A stretch of DNA of 35,125 bases from Chloroflexota bacterium (lineage in GTDB: Bacteria > Chloroflexota > Anaerolineae > B4-G1): the NCBI GenBank assembly GCA_012514315.1, contig JAAZAN010000226.1:1-35125 (forward strand). Direction: 5' to 3'. Each line of letters opens with the position of its first letter. Position 1 is the stretch's first letter. Position numbers and translations under genes: made by a program. A model generated the notes under the pieces. The model saw nothing but the letters and a program-made list of their open reading frames with translations. It made no database searches and had not been told where the DNA came from. Shown here in pieces: positions 16,031 to 24,232 of this stretch.

Positions 16031-17185
16031 TCACAGAGACCTCAATGGCGTTCCCCAATCGACAAGCAACCACTCCGCCAGCTTGCCGACTGGGAAACCC
16101 AACACGTGCCATGCACAGCGCAATAGTGCTCGGGACCGCAATCGATAGAGCAAGCGCGCCACCCACGCGCGACGTCGCAGATAACGGCCCACACGATGGG
16201 TCAGCACACGGCGTCGATAGTCTTCAAAATCAAACTGGTTGTTGCCAAACGCATCCATCAGCTCCTGTGCCGCGATCTCGCCGTAGCCCAGGGCAAAGCT
16301 GATACCCTCACCCAGCAAGGGATCGACACCCGCCGCATCACCCACCAGAAGCACATTAGGAATCGAGAATGGTCCGTGCGGATCGAACCAGCGAAGCGGG
16401 TGACCAGCCAGCGGTACACCGTCCAGGTGAATTCCTTGTCGTGCGAATGCGTCATCAATGACGGGCGCCAGAGATCGGGGCCTGCTTCCCAGGCAGGCGC
16501 GGCTATCGAACACCCCCCAGGTTCTACCCGCACAGTCACCGATTTGGACTGGGAAATCCCAGAAATAGCCCTGCACCCCTTCAGGCATCCATGAGAAGTC
16601 CACAGTTGCTCGATGAATGGAGGAAGTGAGGTCAATCCCAACCTGGCTCTGCGTCGCCCGTGCTTCGATAAGCCTCGAGAGCCGTGATGGAGCACCGCGC
16701 ATCGTCATTCGCCGCACCACACTATTAGCGCCGTCCGCACCGACAACAACCCGCGATGAGTATTGCCCAGCGTCCGTCTCGATAGAGACGCCGCTCTCGT
16801 GAACTTCCACACGACGAACGCGCGCACCCTCGTGGATCGCAACCCCACGTTGGCGGGCCTTACCAACCAGCCAGGCATCGAACTGCTCACGGCGGACCAC
16901 CCGGAAGACCGCGGAGTCCCGGCGAACTACAAAGCCTCGTCCTTCAAAAAGAAAGTGAGCTTCGGTGACATTGGTCGAGGGCACCTCGTCCAGATCAAGG
17001 CCGAGTCGAGTGAGCCAGGACACTCCGCCGGGCATAATACCACCGGCGCAGAGCTTTGGCCGTGGATGCACTGCGCTCTCGAGGACTAGCGTTCGAGCAG
17101 CAAGGTCAGGGGCACGCTGTGCCAGATGCAGCGCAGTCGACGCACCTGCTGGGCCTGAACCGACAATGACGATATCGTACTGCAT
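16031..17185 (-). CDS. Geranylgeranyl-reductase-family FAD-dependent oxidoreductase
   Basis: A 384-residue flavoprotein of the geranylgeranyl reductase/digeranylgeranylglycerophospholipid reductase family, members of which reduce isoprenoid double bonds or hydroxylate substrates. It shows YDIVIVGSGPAGASTALHLA at the N-terminus (FAD ADP moiety), PRPKLCAGGIMPGG, VVGADGANSVVRR (DG motif) and LLVGDAAGVDPLLGEGI (GD motif). ATG 17185 has AGGAAG eight bases upstream and begins exactly at the Rossmann motif; the open frame further upstream merely reads through tRNA-Arg. Between the tRNA terminator hairpin and the ATG there are only 23 bases, too few for a separate promoter, so read-through from the tRNA promoter is likely. 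Substrate unknown; membrane-isoprenoid or quinone reduction is a guess. Confidence 0.85.
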   Translation of the reverse strand: MQYDIVIVGSGPAGASTALHLAQRAPDLAARTLVLESAVHPRPKLCAGGIMPGGVSWLTRLGLDLDEVPSTNVTEAHFLFEGRGFVVRRDSAVFRVVRREQFDAWLVGKARQRGVAIHEGARVRRVEVHESGVSIETDAGQYSSRVVVGADGANSVVRRMTMRGAPSRLSRLIEARATQSQVGIDLTSSIHRATVDFSWMPEGVQGYFWDFPVQIGDCAGRTWGVFDSRACLGSRPRSLAPVIDDAFARQGIHLDGVPLAGHPLRWFDPHGPFSIPNVLLVGDAAGVDPLLGEGISFALGYGEIAAQELMDAFGNNQFDFEDYRRRVLTHRVGRYLRRRAWVARLLYRLRSRALLRCAWHVLGFPVGKLAEWLLVDWGTPLRSL

Positions 17186-17208
17186 GGCACGTCTTCCTAG
17201 GTACAGAA

Positions 17209-17232
17209 ATAGCCCTCCTGACGGAGGGCTAT
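17209..17232 (-). terminator. Hairpin terminator after tRNA-Arg
   Basis: A 10-bp perfect stem, ATAGCCCTCC (17209-17218) and GGAGGGCTAT (17223-17232), with a four-base loop. On the minus strand it is followed by TTCTGT, a poor T tail, so termination may be partial. Confidence 0.65.
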
Positions 17233-17239
17233 GCGGTAG

Positions 17240-17313
17240 CGCGCCCGGCGGGATTCGAACCCACAACAGTCGGTTTCGTAGACCGGTCCTCTATCCAATT
17301 GAGGTACGGGCGC
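17240..17313 (-). tRNA. tRNA-Arg (anticodon ACG)
   Basis: On the minus strand the acceptor arms GCGCCCG and CGGGCGC pair fully, the anticodon stem CGGT/ACCG encloses the loop CTACGAA (anticodon ACG), and the T arm is GTGGG-TTCGAAT-CCCGC. Discriminator G; CCA is not encoded. The ACG anticodon would be deaminated to ICG to read CGU, CGC and CGA. Confidence 0.95.
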
Positions 17314-17323
17314 ACTTGCCAAT

Positions 17324-17352
17324 ATGATAGCACAACTCAGGATTTATGGCAA
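17324..17352 (-). promoter_or_regulatory. Promoter for tRNA-Arg
   Basis: On the minus strand TTGCCA (17347-17352), a 17-base spacer, then TATCAT (17324-17329), ten bases before the mature tRNA 5' end. Confidence 0.65.
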
Positions 17353-17424
17353 GTTCAGATCTCAGGTCTCCTGGGAATCCCAATCGCCTCAAGAGCCTCC
17401 GCTTGCTTAACCTTCGGCCCGAAC

Positions 17425-18750
17425 TCAGTCGGTGATCCGCTTCGCAATCTCGATAATCGCCTTCAGATGATCGGCTTCTGCGGCGTCTTTCTCCTGACGC
17501 AGATTGGCCTCGACACGTTCCATAATCCCGATCAGACGATCTGTGATCACAGCCGATCTTTCTCTGAGCAGATTCTCGACAGCCTCCAGATCATCAATCG
17601 CCATCAAACGATTGATCAAGCGCAGCTCGGGCGGGATGGATTCCTCCATCAGTCGCATCACCAACTGCCAGACCTCTTCGAGATGTTTGACGGCCTCCTC
17701 GTTACCCGCCGATCTGGCATCGCGGATAGCTCCAGATAGAACATTCATGAAGACGTCATCAAGTTCGCTGATTCTCTGCCTAGCCAGGGGTTCCGGCTCG
17801 TCACTCAGCAACAGATCACGAAGCAGCGATGACCTCTCCTCGTACTCGGCGTGCACTGCTTCCTCGATCTGATCGCGAACCGCCAGAATCTCCTTGCGCA
17901 ACTCTGTGAGGCGGTGCTTCTCCTGTTCGTCAGTTGTTCCCTCGATACGCTTCGTCATCGTCTGGAAAAACAGATAATCGACAAGCGATAGGCCGAAAGA
18001 GACGAGCACCTCGCGTGTCTCTTTGTCAGGAGCTTTGATCAGCAGATCCAGGAGCTTCTCGCGGGTGGGATCCTCCCGCAACTTCTCCAATACCTCGCCC
18101 CGTGCCCGAATCTTCCTACCCTCGGTGCTGAACTCCAGCATCTTGCTGCGAAGATCCATCAGTTGCTGTGCATCTTGCGCGCGCCTGGCGCCCTCCATCA
18201 TCTGCAGATTCATGGCAAGCAGGCGGAACATGTCGGCATCGATCTCAGCGTCGTGCTCCTCAATCATCGCCTCCAATACACCCTCCGCAGGAGCATCGAC
18301 AAGACGTTGTAGCAGCTCGGCCTTCTTATGCTGCGCCTCCAGCATCTCCTCGGTGATTCCATCCGCTTTGAGCACCTCTTTGGTCAAGTTCTCGAGTGTG
18401 AGGAAGACTTGCGGCTGAAGTAAATAGCCTTTGCGTTCCTCTGGAGGCAGCCCTTCCATTGCAGTCTGGGTCAGTCGGCCGATTGCCGCCTGACGTTCCA
18501 GATTATCCCCACCCGACTCCATCGGCATGTAGATGAGGGCCAAATCCTTGCTCGGATCGTGGTATAGAAACGGGAGGTTCAGTGATCCCGGCGCCTGGCA
18601 ATTGGGACAGACGATCATATTGACCATGCCACTGAGCAGGCGAGTCTTGGCACTGGGATCCGCGCGGACATCCAGCACCTGCTCTACACGAACCTGGAAC
18701 TGTGTCTGACAAGTTGGACAAGTTACACGAGCTGCCAACGGTTGAGCCAT
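17425..18750 (-). CDS. CpXC-domain protein
   Basis: A 441-residue cytoplasmic protein with an N-terminal CpXC domain (PF14353): RVTCPTCQTQFQV and, about 40 residues on, NMIVCPNCQAPGSLNLPFLYHDP, giving two Cys pairs that likely bind zinc. The rest is almost entirely helical and charged, with long heptad-like stretches (for example AVKHLEEVWQLVMRLMEESI), so a coiled-coil or helical-repeat body is expected. The family is frequent in Anaerolineae and has no established function that I can name. ATG 18750 is chosen over earlier in-frame codons because the CpXC domain starts there and AAAGGA precedes it. It follows the sensor-kinase gene by 28 bases, so they probably form one operon. Confidence 0.82.
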   Translation of the reverse strand: MAQPLAARVTCPTCQTQFQVRVEQVLDVRADPSAKTRLLSGMVNMIVCPNCQAPGSLNLPFLYHDPSKDLALIYMPMESGGDNLERQAAIGRLTQTAMEGLPPEERKGYLLQPQVFLTLENLTKEVLKADGITEEMLEAQHKKAELLQRLVDAPAEGVLEAMIEEHDAEIDADMFRLLAMNLQMMEGARRAQDAQQLMDLRSKMLEFSTEGRKIRARGEVLEKLREDPTREKLLDLLIKAPDKETREVLVSFGLSLVDYLFFQTMTKRIEGTTDEQEKHRLTELRKEILAVRDQIEEAVHAEYEERSSLLRDLLLSDEPEPLARQRISELDDVFMNVLSGAIRDARSAGNEEAVKHLEEVWQLVMRLMEESIPPELRLINRLMAIDDLEAVENLLRERSAVITDRLIGIMERVEANLRQEKDAAEADHLKAIIEIAKRITD

Positions 18751-18778
18751 AGCCTTATTCCTTTCAAACCCATGATAT

Positions 18779-20347
18779 CTAGCGATGAGACGATTTTCGT
18801 GGGATGGAGAACGAGAACGCTGAACCTGCACCTACGTCACTCTCCACCCAGATACGTCCATTGTGAGCCTCTACGATAGCCTTGGCCAGATAGAGGCCAA
18901 GACCAGCCCCGGAGGTCCTCTGATGACGCTCCCGAGTACCTCGGAAGAAACGTTCAAAGACCCGCGTTTGCTCTTCCAGGGGAATACCTACGCCTTGATC
19001 CGATACCGTGATGATCACATCTGTGGGCGTCCCACGTCCACTGACCTCAATCCGCCCGCCCTCGGGCGAGTATTTGATGGCGTTGGAGATCAGATTATTG
19101 AGAACCTGCTCAATTCGCCCTTCATCTCCAACAACAATGGGCAGCTCGTACGGAATCGTCACAACAATCTCGTGACGTTCAGTCTGCGTTCGGAATCGAC
19201 TGGCCACACGTTCCGCCAAGGCGTCTAGCGCAACCTCGTCCATCTCTAACGGTAGCGCGCTTGCCTGAAGACGGGATGCATCCAGCAGATTGTCAATGAG
19301 ACTGTTGAGCCGATCCGCCTCCTCAAGAATAACGGACAGGCTGTCACGCATCACATCCGGGTCCCAACGTGCATCCTCTCGCATTAGCGTGTCAGCGTAC
19401 CCTTTGATCAGAGCCACCGGTGTCTTCAGTTCGTGTGACACAACCGACACGAAGGTTGACTTGATCTCATCCGCCTCGCGAAAACGCGTGATGTCACGCA
19501 CGTTTCCGATGACATTGACGAGATGGCCTTCAACGTCGAATAGCGGCGCATATGTAATGCCGACACTCACCGTCCCACCGTGATAACGACGCAGATCCCC
19601 TTCTACATAAAGCGGGCGCGCCGAGGGGAGTGGCCATCCCCCCCGTACCGCACTCGCCATATCCATCTCAGTCTGGAGATGGGCCCATGGAATCACATCG
19701 TCATGCGACTGTCCAAGAGCTTCGGCCGCCGGCCAACCGATCAAGCCGACCAACGCTCTATTGAAAACCACGACGCGATAGGCCGCATCCAGGATCAACA
19801 CACCATCGGCCGTGTACTCCAGGATCGCATCCAAACGGTGCTTCTCCCGCGAGATACGCTCATAGAGCTGCGCATTATGCACAGCAATTGCCGCTTGATC
19901 AGCGAAGCTGGCCAGGATCTGCCGATCATCTGCCGTGAACCGACTGCCGTAAGCCCGAAAGATGTACAATACGCCGATCAGATTCCGCCCGATTGCCATT
20001 GGCAGCGCCACAACCTGCTGCAAGCGCAGTCCCAGGCGGGCGACAATCTGTCCAAGCTTCTCAGCTAGACCCGGGATCGCGAAATGCGTCCGCTCCACAT
20101 CGGTGGGGATGTCCGCCAACAGCGGCTGGAAATAGGGAACTAACGGCTTGGGCAGCCCGTAGCTCGCCCCAATGACGAAATTCCCGTCCAGGCTGCGCAG
20201 CGCGATCAATCCAGCCTGTCCAACCAGCATCTTGGTAGCCGCGGAGAGCACCATCTGCAGCAGATCGTCCAGATTGAGCTCGGCCGTCAAGGCGCGGCTG
20301 ATATCCAGGAGATACTCTCGCTGTTGGACACGATAGTCGACTAGCAC
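18779..20347 (-). CDS. GAF/PAS sensor histidine kinase
   Basis: A 522-residue cytoplasmic histidine kinase without membrane segments. A GAF domain (about 10-165) and a PAS domain (about 170-290, ADGVLILDAAYRVVVFNRAL) precede the HisKA dimerisation domain with the phospho-acceptor His305 in VVSHELKTPVALIKG. The catalytic ATPase domain (about 405-520) has the N box LNNLISNAIKYSPEGG, G1 box DQGVGI and G2 box GAGLGLYLAKAIVEAHNG. Start GTG 20347 has GGGGGAG upstream and a consensus promoter; the open frame upstream would begin before the promoter. No response regulator adjoins it. The regulator at 8202-8936 is a possible partner. A soluble signal sensed by GAF is likely, identity unknown. Confidence 0.92.
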   Translation of the reverse strand: MLVDYRVQQREYLLDISRALTAELNLDDLLQMVLSAATKMLVGQAGLIALRSLDGNFVIGASYGLPKPLVPYFQPLLADIPTDVERTHFAIPGLAEKLGQIVARLGLRLQQVVALPMAIGRNLIGVLYIFRAYGSRFTADDRQILASFADQAAIAVHNAQLYERISREKHRLDAILEYTADGVLILDAAYRVVVFNRALVGLIGWPAAEALGQSHDDVIPWAHLQTEMDMASAVRGGWPLPSARPLYVEGDLRRYHGGTVSVGITYAPLFDVEGHLVNVIGNVRDITRFREADEIKSTFVSVVSHELKTPVALIKGYADTLMREDARWDPDVMRDSLSVILEEADRLNSLIDNLLDASRLQASALPLEMDEVALDALAERVASRFRTQTERHEIVVTIPYELPIVVGDEGRIEQVLNNLISNAIKYSPEGGRIEVSGRGTPTDVIITVSDQGVGIPLEEQTRVFERFFRGTRERHQRTSGAGLGLYLAKAIVEAHNGRIWVESDVGAGSAFSFSIPRKSSHR

Positions 20348-20381
20348 GGCACTCCCCCGATGCCCAGAGACACAGGTGCGA

Positions 20382-20410
20382 ATTATATCACACCACCTCG
20401 ACTGGTCCAA
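20382..20410 (-). promoter_or_regulatory. Promoter for the sensor kinase/CpXC operon
   Basis: On the minus strand TTGGAC (20405-20410), a 17-base spacer, and the extended -10 TGATATAAT (TATAAT at 20382-20387). One of the best promoters in the window. Confidence 0.8.
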
Positions 20411-20429
20411 ATCACACTGCCAGTTGGAT

Positions 20430-20457
20430 TTGCGCTCTTTGCGAATCCGAGTACAAT
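20430..20457 (+). promoter_or_regulatory. Promoter for the DarA-like/MFS operon
   Basis: TTGCGC (20430-20435), a 16-base spacer, then TACAAT (20452-20457), with GGGGGGAGG and the ATG (20476) just downstream. It points away from the sensor-kinase promoter, and inverted repeats lie between or over the two -35 boxes. Confidence 0.55.
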
Positions 20458-20475
20458 ACTTGCAGGGGGGAGGCT

Positions 20476-20820
20476 ATGAATCCAGACAGCTCTATCGACC
20501 AACTGGTACTCGTCACCGTCTCCGGATCCCAGGCCGATGCATTCACTGACAAGATCAATCGTGCAGGCCTCTATGTGACACAGATTGACTCCAGTGGCGG
20601 CATCTTGAATGAGGCCACCGTCTCTATGCTGATTGGCCTCAGCAAGAGGCAACTGCCCATGCTCCTGGATATCCTGCACGAGTGTTGTCGTACCCGTCGC
20701 AGGTTCATACCCGTACACGTCGAGGCTCCCCTGCTAGAGATCCAACCGGCCGTCATCGAAGCGGAGGTTGGCGGTGCGCTGATATACGTTCTGGACGTTG
20801 AGCGGTTTGAACAGGTGTGA
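20476..20820 (+). CDS. DarA/PII-like putative signal receptor (first copy, divergent)
   Basis: A 114-residue protein of the DUF970/cyclic-di-AMP receptor (DarA/PstA/CdaA-receptor) family, PII-like trimers that bind c-di-AMP in a cleft between subunits. It has the family fold pattern: an N-terminal strand VLVTVSG, a helix, VTQIDSSGGILNEATVSMLIGL, a second helix and a C-terminal strand ALIYVLDVERFEQV. The conserved glycine/asparagine motif, usually TGGFLRxGNxT, is altered to SGGILNEATVS, and there is a longer C-terminal loop than in the next gene. Binding of the usual ligand may therefore be changed. GGGGGGAGG gives a very strong ribosome site. The paralogue follows 13 bases downstream. Confidence 0.75.
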   Translation: MNPDSSIDQLVLVTVSGSQADAFTDKINRAGLYVTQIDSSGGILNEATVSMLIGLSKRQLPMLLDILHECCRTRRRFIPVHVEAPLLEIQPAVIEAEVGGALIYVLDVERFEQV

Positions 20821-20833
20821 AGCGAGGCCGACA

Positions 20834-21097
20834 ATGAAACTGGTAATCACGATCATCCGCGACTCAGACGCCGGCCCGGTCATCGACGAACTGGTGAACC
20901 GCGGACACCGCGTGACGCGCGTTGCCAGCACGGGCGGTTTCCTACGTCGAGGCAATGTGACACTTCTGATTGGCACGGATGAAGACAAGGTACAGCCAGT
21001 GATCGACATCCTGCGAGAGAAGTGCAGTCCACCTGAGTCAGGTCTGCATCGCGCGACAGTATTTGTCGTGGACGCTCCTCATTTCGAGCAAATCTAG
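20834..21097 (+). CDS. DarA/PII-like cyclic-di-AMP receptor (second copy, canonical motif)
   Basis: An 87-residue protein of the same family as the preceding gene, but with the canonical loop: VASTGGFLRRGNVTLLIGT. It is shorter than the usual ~105-110 residues because the region around the second helix is trimmed. Start ATG 20834 is chosen over an upstream overlapping frame since LVITIIRDSD is the conserved first strand; the ribosome site is weak (GCGAGG). Together with the first copy it could form homo- or hetero-trimers. An MFS transporter follows 21 bases downstream, so the receptors might control it or share a stimulus; that is inference. Confidence 0.82.
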   Translation: MKLVITIIRDSDAGPVIDELVNRGHRVTRVASTGGFLRRGNVTLLIGTDEDKVQPVIDILREKCSPPESGLHRATVFVVDAPHFEQI

Positions 21098-21118
21098 CAA
21101 TCTCCAGGAACACTCTTC

Positions 21119-22480
21119 TTGGTGGGTCCAGATCGTCCACCTGCACGGATCACGTGGGTTTCCGTGCGCCGACGTGTCACTCAGTTCACCAGCGGGGGCC
21201 GCTGGACCGAGCAGCTTTCACCTCCGATCCGGCACAATCTGCGCTGCTTCTGGCTTGACGGCGTTCTTGTCAGCGCCAGTGACGCGATCATCGCCTCCTA
21301 TGTAACGCTCTACGTACTGGCGCTTGGCGCCTCCGCGACCCAGATCGGAGCGATGAGCGCCCTGGCCAATCTCGCTGCAGCCTTGCTTGTACTACCCGGC
21401 GCAAGACTGGTCGATCGCTGGGGACGCCGCAAACCCGTGGTGCTGCTTGGAGGCAAAGGGGTAGCCAAATCCACCCTATTCTTGCTCGCGCTGGTGCCGT
21501 TCGCACTCTCTGGGCAGGCCGCTGTCTACGCGGCAATTGGCCTTTCGGTCATCCGTGTCGCGTTTACATACCTGGGTATGCCTGCCTGGACATCGCTCTC
21601 TGCCGACATCGTCCCCCTCTCTTGGCGAGGGCGGTATTTCTCGGCGCGCAACATCGCTATGGGCGTCGCCAATATGCTCACGACGTACACCGCAGGCCAG
21701 CTCATCACGATTATCGGCGGCTTAAGCGGCTATCAGATTGCACTCACCATGGCCGGCGTATTGGGAATCGGGTCCTTCATCACCTATGCGCACATTCACG
21801 AACCTCCCGCCCCTGTCTCCCCAAAACCCGCTCGACGGCGTGTCAATTTGATCGAGTTGCTGGCGCACGCGAGATCGCTGCCAGGATTCCTGGCCTTCGC
21901 AGTCACTGCAGCGCTGCTGAACTTCTCTCTGAGTCTGGCCTCTCCCTTCTTCAACGTTCACCTTGCCAACAACCTCGGCGCCAGCGCTGGCATCGTGGGA
22001 ACCTTGACCGTGCTCTCAAGCCTGGCCGCCCTTCCCGGCCAGCGTCTGTTTGGCAGCCTTGTTGACCGATGGGGAGCGTACCGCGTGCGAGTCCTCACCA
22101 ATTTCATCGTTCCCATTATGCCCTGGCTATGGATACTCGCCCGCTCCCCATGGCACACCGGCCCCGCACAGATTCTGGGGGGCTTCATGTGGGCCGGCTA
22201 CAATCTAGCCAACTTCAACCTGCTCCTTGAGTTCACGCCAGAGGATCAGCGGACTCACTACACGGCGCTCTACCAGATCGCACTGACGCTCTCAACAGCG
22301 GGCGGCGCTGCCCTGGGGGGAGTGATCGCGGAGCACTGGAGCTACTCAGCCATCTTCTTCCTGTCCGGTGCTGGACGTCTGATCGCTGGTCTGCTTTTCA
22401 TTTGGCTCGTCCGTCGTCCTGCCGAGCACGCCACACACACCAATACACCAACACCTACTCCCACCTCATCCACCACCTGA
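21119..22480 (+). CDS. Major facilitator superfamily transporter
   Basis: A 453-residue polytopic membrane protein with about twelve hydrophobic helices. MFS motif A appears after helix 2 (LVDRWGRRKPVVLL) and its counterpart in the second half (LVDRWGAYRVRVL). The C-terminus is a low-complexity Thr/Pro tail. TTG 21119 is taken as the start because CAGGAA lies eight bases upstream; a later GTG near 21160 is also possible and would remove a non-hydrophobic leader. It lies 21 bases behind the second DarA-like gene and converges on the ABC-F gene with only six bases between stops. Substrate unknown; drug or metabolite efflux is the family default. Confidence 0.85.
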   Translation: MVGPDRPPARITWVSVRRRVTQFTSGGRWTEQLSPPIRHNLRCFWLDGVLVSASDAIIASYVTLYVLALGASATQIGAMSALANLAAALLVLPGARLVDRWGRRKPVVLLGGKGVAKSTLFLLALVPFALSGQAAVYAAIGLSVIRVAFTYLGMPAWTSLSADIVPLSWRGRYFSARNIAMGVANMLTTYTAGQLITIIGGLSGYQIALTMAGVLGIGSFITYAHIHEPPAPVSPKPARRRVNLIELLAHARSLPGFLAFAVTAALLNFSLSLASPFFNVHLANNLGASAGIVGTLTVLSSLAALPGQRLFGSLVDRWGAYRVRVLTNFIVPIMPWLWILARSPWHTGPAQILGGFMWAGYNLANFNLLLEFTPEDQRTHYTALYQIALTLSTAGGAALGGVIAEHWSYSAIFFLSGAGRLIAGLLFIWLVRRPAEHATHTNTPTPTPTSSTT

Positions 22481-22486
22481 GGCAGA

Positions 22487-24145
22487 TCACCGTCGCCCTC
22501 TGCGACAGTCCTCCAGATCAATGTACCGCCGGATCGTCCGGTCCTCCACTGACCAGATCGCTGTGGCGAACCGCTCTATGAAGTATCGGTCATGCACTAC
22601 AGCGAGAACCGTACCCTCGAGATTCGCCAGGCCCTGTTCAAACCGTTCCCTCGAGGACACGTCCAGGTGGTTGATCGGCTCATCAAGTAGCAGAAAATTG
22701 CATCCTGTCGCCACCAGCTTGGCCAGGGCAAGTCTCGCCCGCTCGCCAAAGCTCAACCGATCGAGTGGGGTAAACACGTCATCTCCGCTGAATAGGAAGT
22801 AGTGCAAGAAACTCCGTACCTCGGTCTCATTCATTGCCGCGATACCACGGATCTCCTCAAACGCATTGCCGATCTGGCTCAACCCTTCCTGTTCCTGCGA
22901 GTAGTAGCCCAATCTCACATTGACGCCCAGTCGAATCTGCCCGGCCATGGGCTGTAGGGCCCCTACGATCCCGCGCAACAGTGTTGTCTTGCCGCTACCA
23001 TTGGGGCCCATGAGTACAACACGCTCACCCTGATTCAACGTCAGATCTACATCTGTGATCAGGGGAACCCCACCATACCCCATCGAGACGCGCTCCAGTG
23101 TCAGCACATCATTCCCGCTTGCTGGCGCCGCTTCGAAATCCAGCTTCATCTCCCAGCTACGCGAGGGTTTCTCGACGCGATCTTCGGAATCGAGCAGCCG
23201 CTCCAACCGCCTTCTCTGCACGACAGATCTCTGGGCGAGTTCTCTGGCAATCCTGCGATAGTGGAAATGGACCGTTCCTTGCTCAATCCTGCGCGCCTGG
23301 CTCGAGAGCCCACGAATCGCTCTCTCCATCTTCTCGATGCGATCTTGCTGATCCTTGTAGTCCATCCATTGCTTCTCGACCTCACGTTCCTTGGCCTGCC
23401 GATAGTCACTGTAGCTGCCCACATAGGCCGTGATCGTATGAGAAGTTGGATCAAGCTCGAAAATTCCCTGCACAGTGCGATCGAGAAACGTCCGGTCGTG
23501 CGAGACCAACAAGACCGCACCGGAGTAGTCCGTCAGAAACTGCTCTAGCCATTCCAGAGCCTCCACATCCAGATGGTTGGTCGGCTCGTCGAGCAGCAGC
23601 AGTTGTGGGTGGGTCTGCAACAAGCGCGCCAGACCCAAGCGCGTCTTCTGTCCACCGCTCAACATCCCCACCGGCGTGTCCGTGCCGACACTGTCCAATC
23701 CCAGCCCAGACAGAATCGCTCCCACATTCCCGAAGCCTGCGTATCCTCCCGAGGCTTCGAAACGGTCCAGCGCCTGGGCATACGCTTCCATCAGTCCGGG
23801 TAGTTCGTCCTTGGACGCAGTCGACATTCGCTGAGCCAGGTCCTGGACCTGATGTTCTGCATCAAGCAGGCTCCGGTTGGCGGCTTGCATCACATCGATA
23901 ACATGCGCCTCCGGATCGAACTCCAGAGCCTGGGCCAGGTAACCAACCGAGACATTGTGCGGGGAATATCGCACACTCCCCCTGTCCGGTCGTTCACTTC
24001 CGACTATGATTCTCAACAACGTGGTCTTTCCACACCCGTTCGGCCCGATCAGGCCCACACGATCGCCCGGATTGACCACAAAGGAAACGTCCCGCAGGAC
24101 AGTCACATCACCATAGGATTTGGTCACACCACTCACTTGCAGCAT
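22487..24145 (-). CDS. ABC-F family ATPase
   Basis: A 552-residue soluble protein with two ABC domains and no membrane segments, so it acts on the ribosome (translation factor or antibiotic protection), not as a transporter. Domain 1: GPNGCGKTT, LSGGQKTRLGLAR, LLLLDEPTNHLD. Then the ABC-F linker, a charged helical hairpin (WMDYKDQQDRIEKMERAIRG and following). Domain 2: GPNGSGKTT, LSFGERARLALAK, LLLDEPINHLD. The second signature has Phe for Gly. ATG 24145 is chosen because MLQVSGVTKSYGDV is the conserved start and AGGTGGGTGACT precedes it. The frame stays open to 24247 through a perfect palindrome, which suggests a leader. Whether it is EttA-like or a resistance type cannot be told by eye. Confidence 0.92.
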   Translation of the reverse strand: MLQVSGVTKSYGDVTVLRDVSFVVNPGDRVGLIGPNGCGKTTLLRIIVGSERPDRGSVRYSPHNVSVGYLAQALEFDPEAHVIDVMQAANRSLLDAEHQVQDLAQRMSTASKDELPGLMEAYAQALDRFEASGGYAGFGNVGAILSGLGLDSVGTDTPVGMLSGGQKTRLGLARLLQTHPQLLLLDEPTNHLDVEALEWLEQFLTDYSGAVLLVSHDRTFLDRTVQGIFELDPTSHTITAYVGSYSDYRQAKEREVEKQWMDYKDQQDRIEKMERAIRGLSSQARRIEQGTVHFHYRRIARELAQRSVVQRRRLERLLDSEDRVEKPSRSWEMKLDFEAAPASGNDVLTLERVSMGYGGVPLITDVDLTLNQGERVVLMGPNGSGKTTLLRGIVGALQPMAGQIRLGVNVRLGYYSQEQEGLSQIGNAFEEIRGIAAMNETEVRSFLHYFLFSGDDVFTPLDRLSFGERARLALAKLVATGCNFLLLDEPINHLDVSSRERFEQGLANLEGTVLAVVHDRYFIERFATAIWSVEDRTIRRYIDLEDCRRGRR

Positions 24146-24208
24146 AGTCACCCACCTGAACACACTGTCGTCTGACTTCTCGAATTGCTTTGACATCTGA
24201 TGGACGAT

Positions 24209-24232
24209 CTCCGCCACAGAACTGTGGCGGAG
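24209..24232. repeat. Perfect 24-bp palindrome upstream of the ABC-F gene
   Basis: CTCCGCCACAG (24209-24219), two bases, then CTGTGGCGGAG (24222-24232), a perfect 11-bp inverted repeat 64 bases upstream of the ABC-F ATG. No T tract follows on either strand, so a simple terminator is unlikely. It could be an operator or a leader hairpin. Confidence 0.6.

Noticed and set aside
17186..17266. Extended N-terminus of the flavoprotein (reads VRIPPGALP)
   Set aside because: This is the typical false translation of a tRNA T arm; the real start is at 17185.
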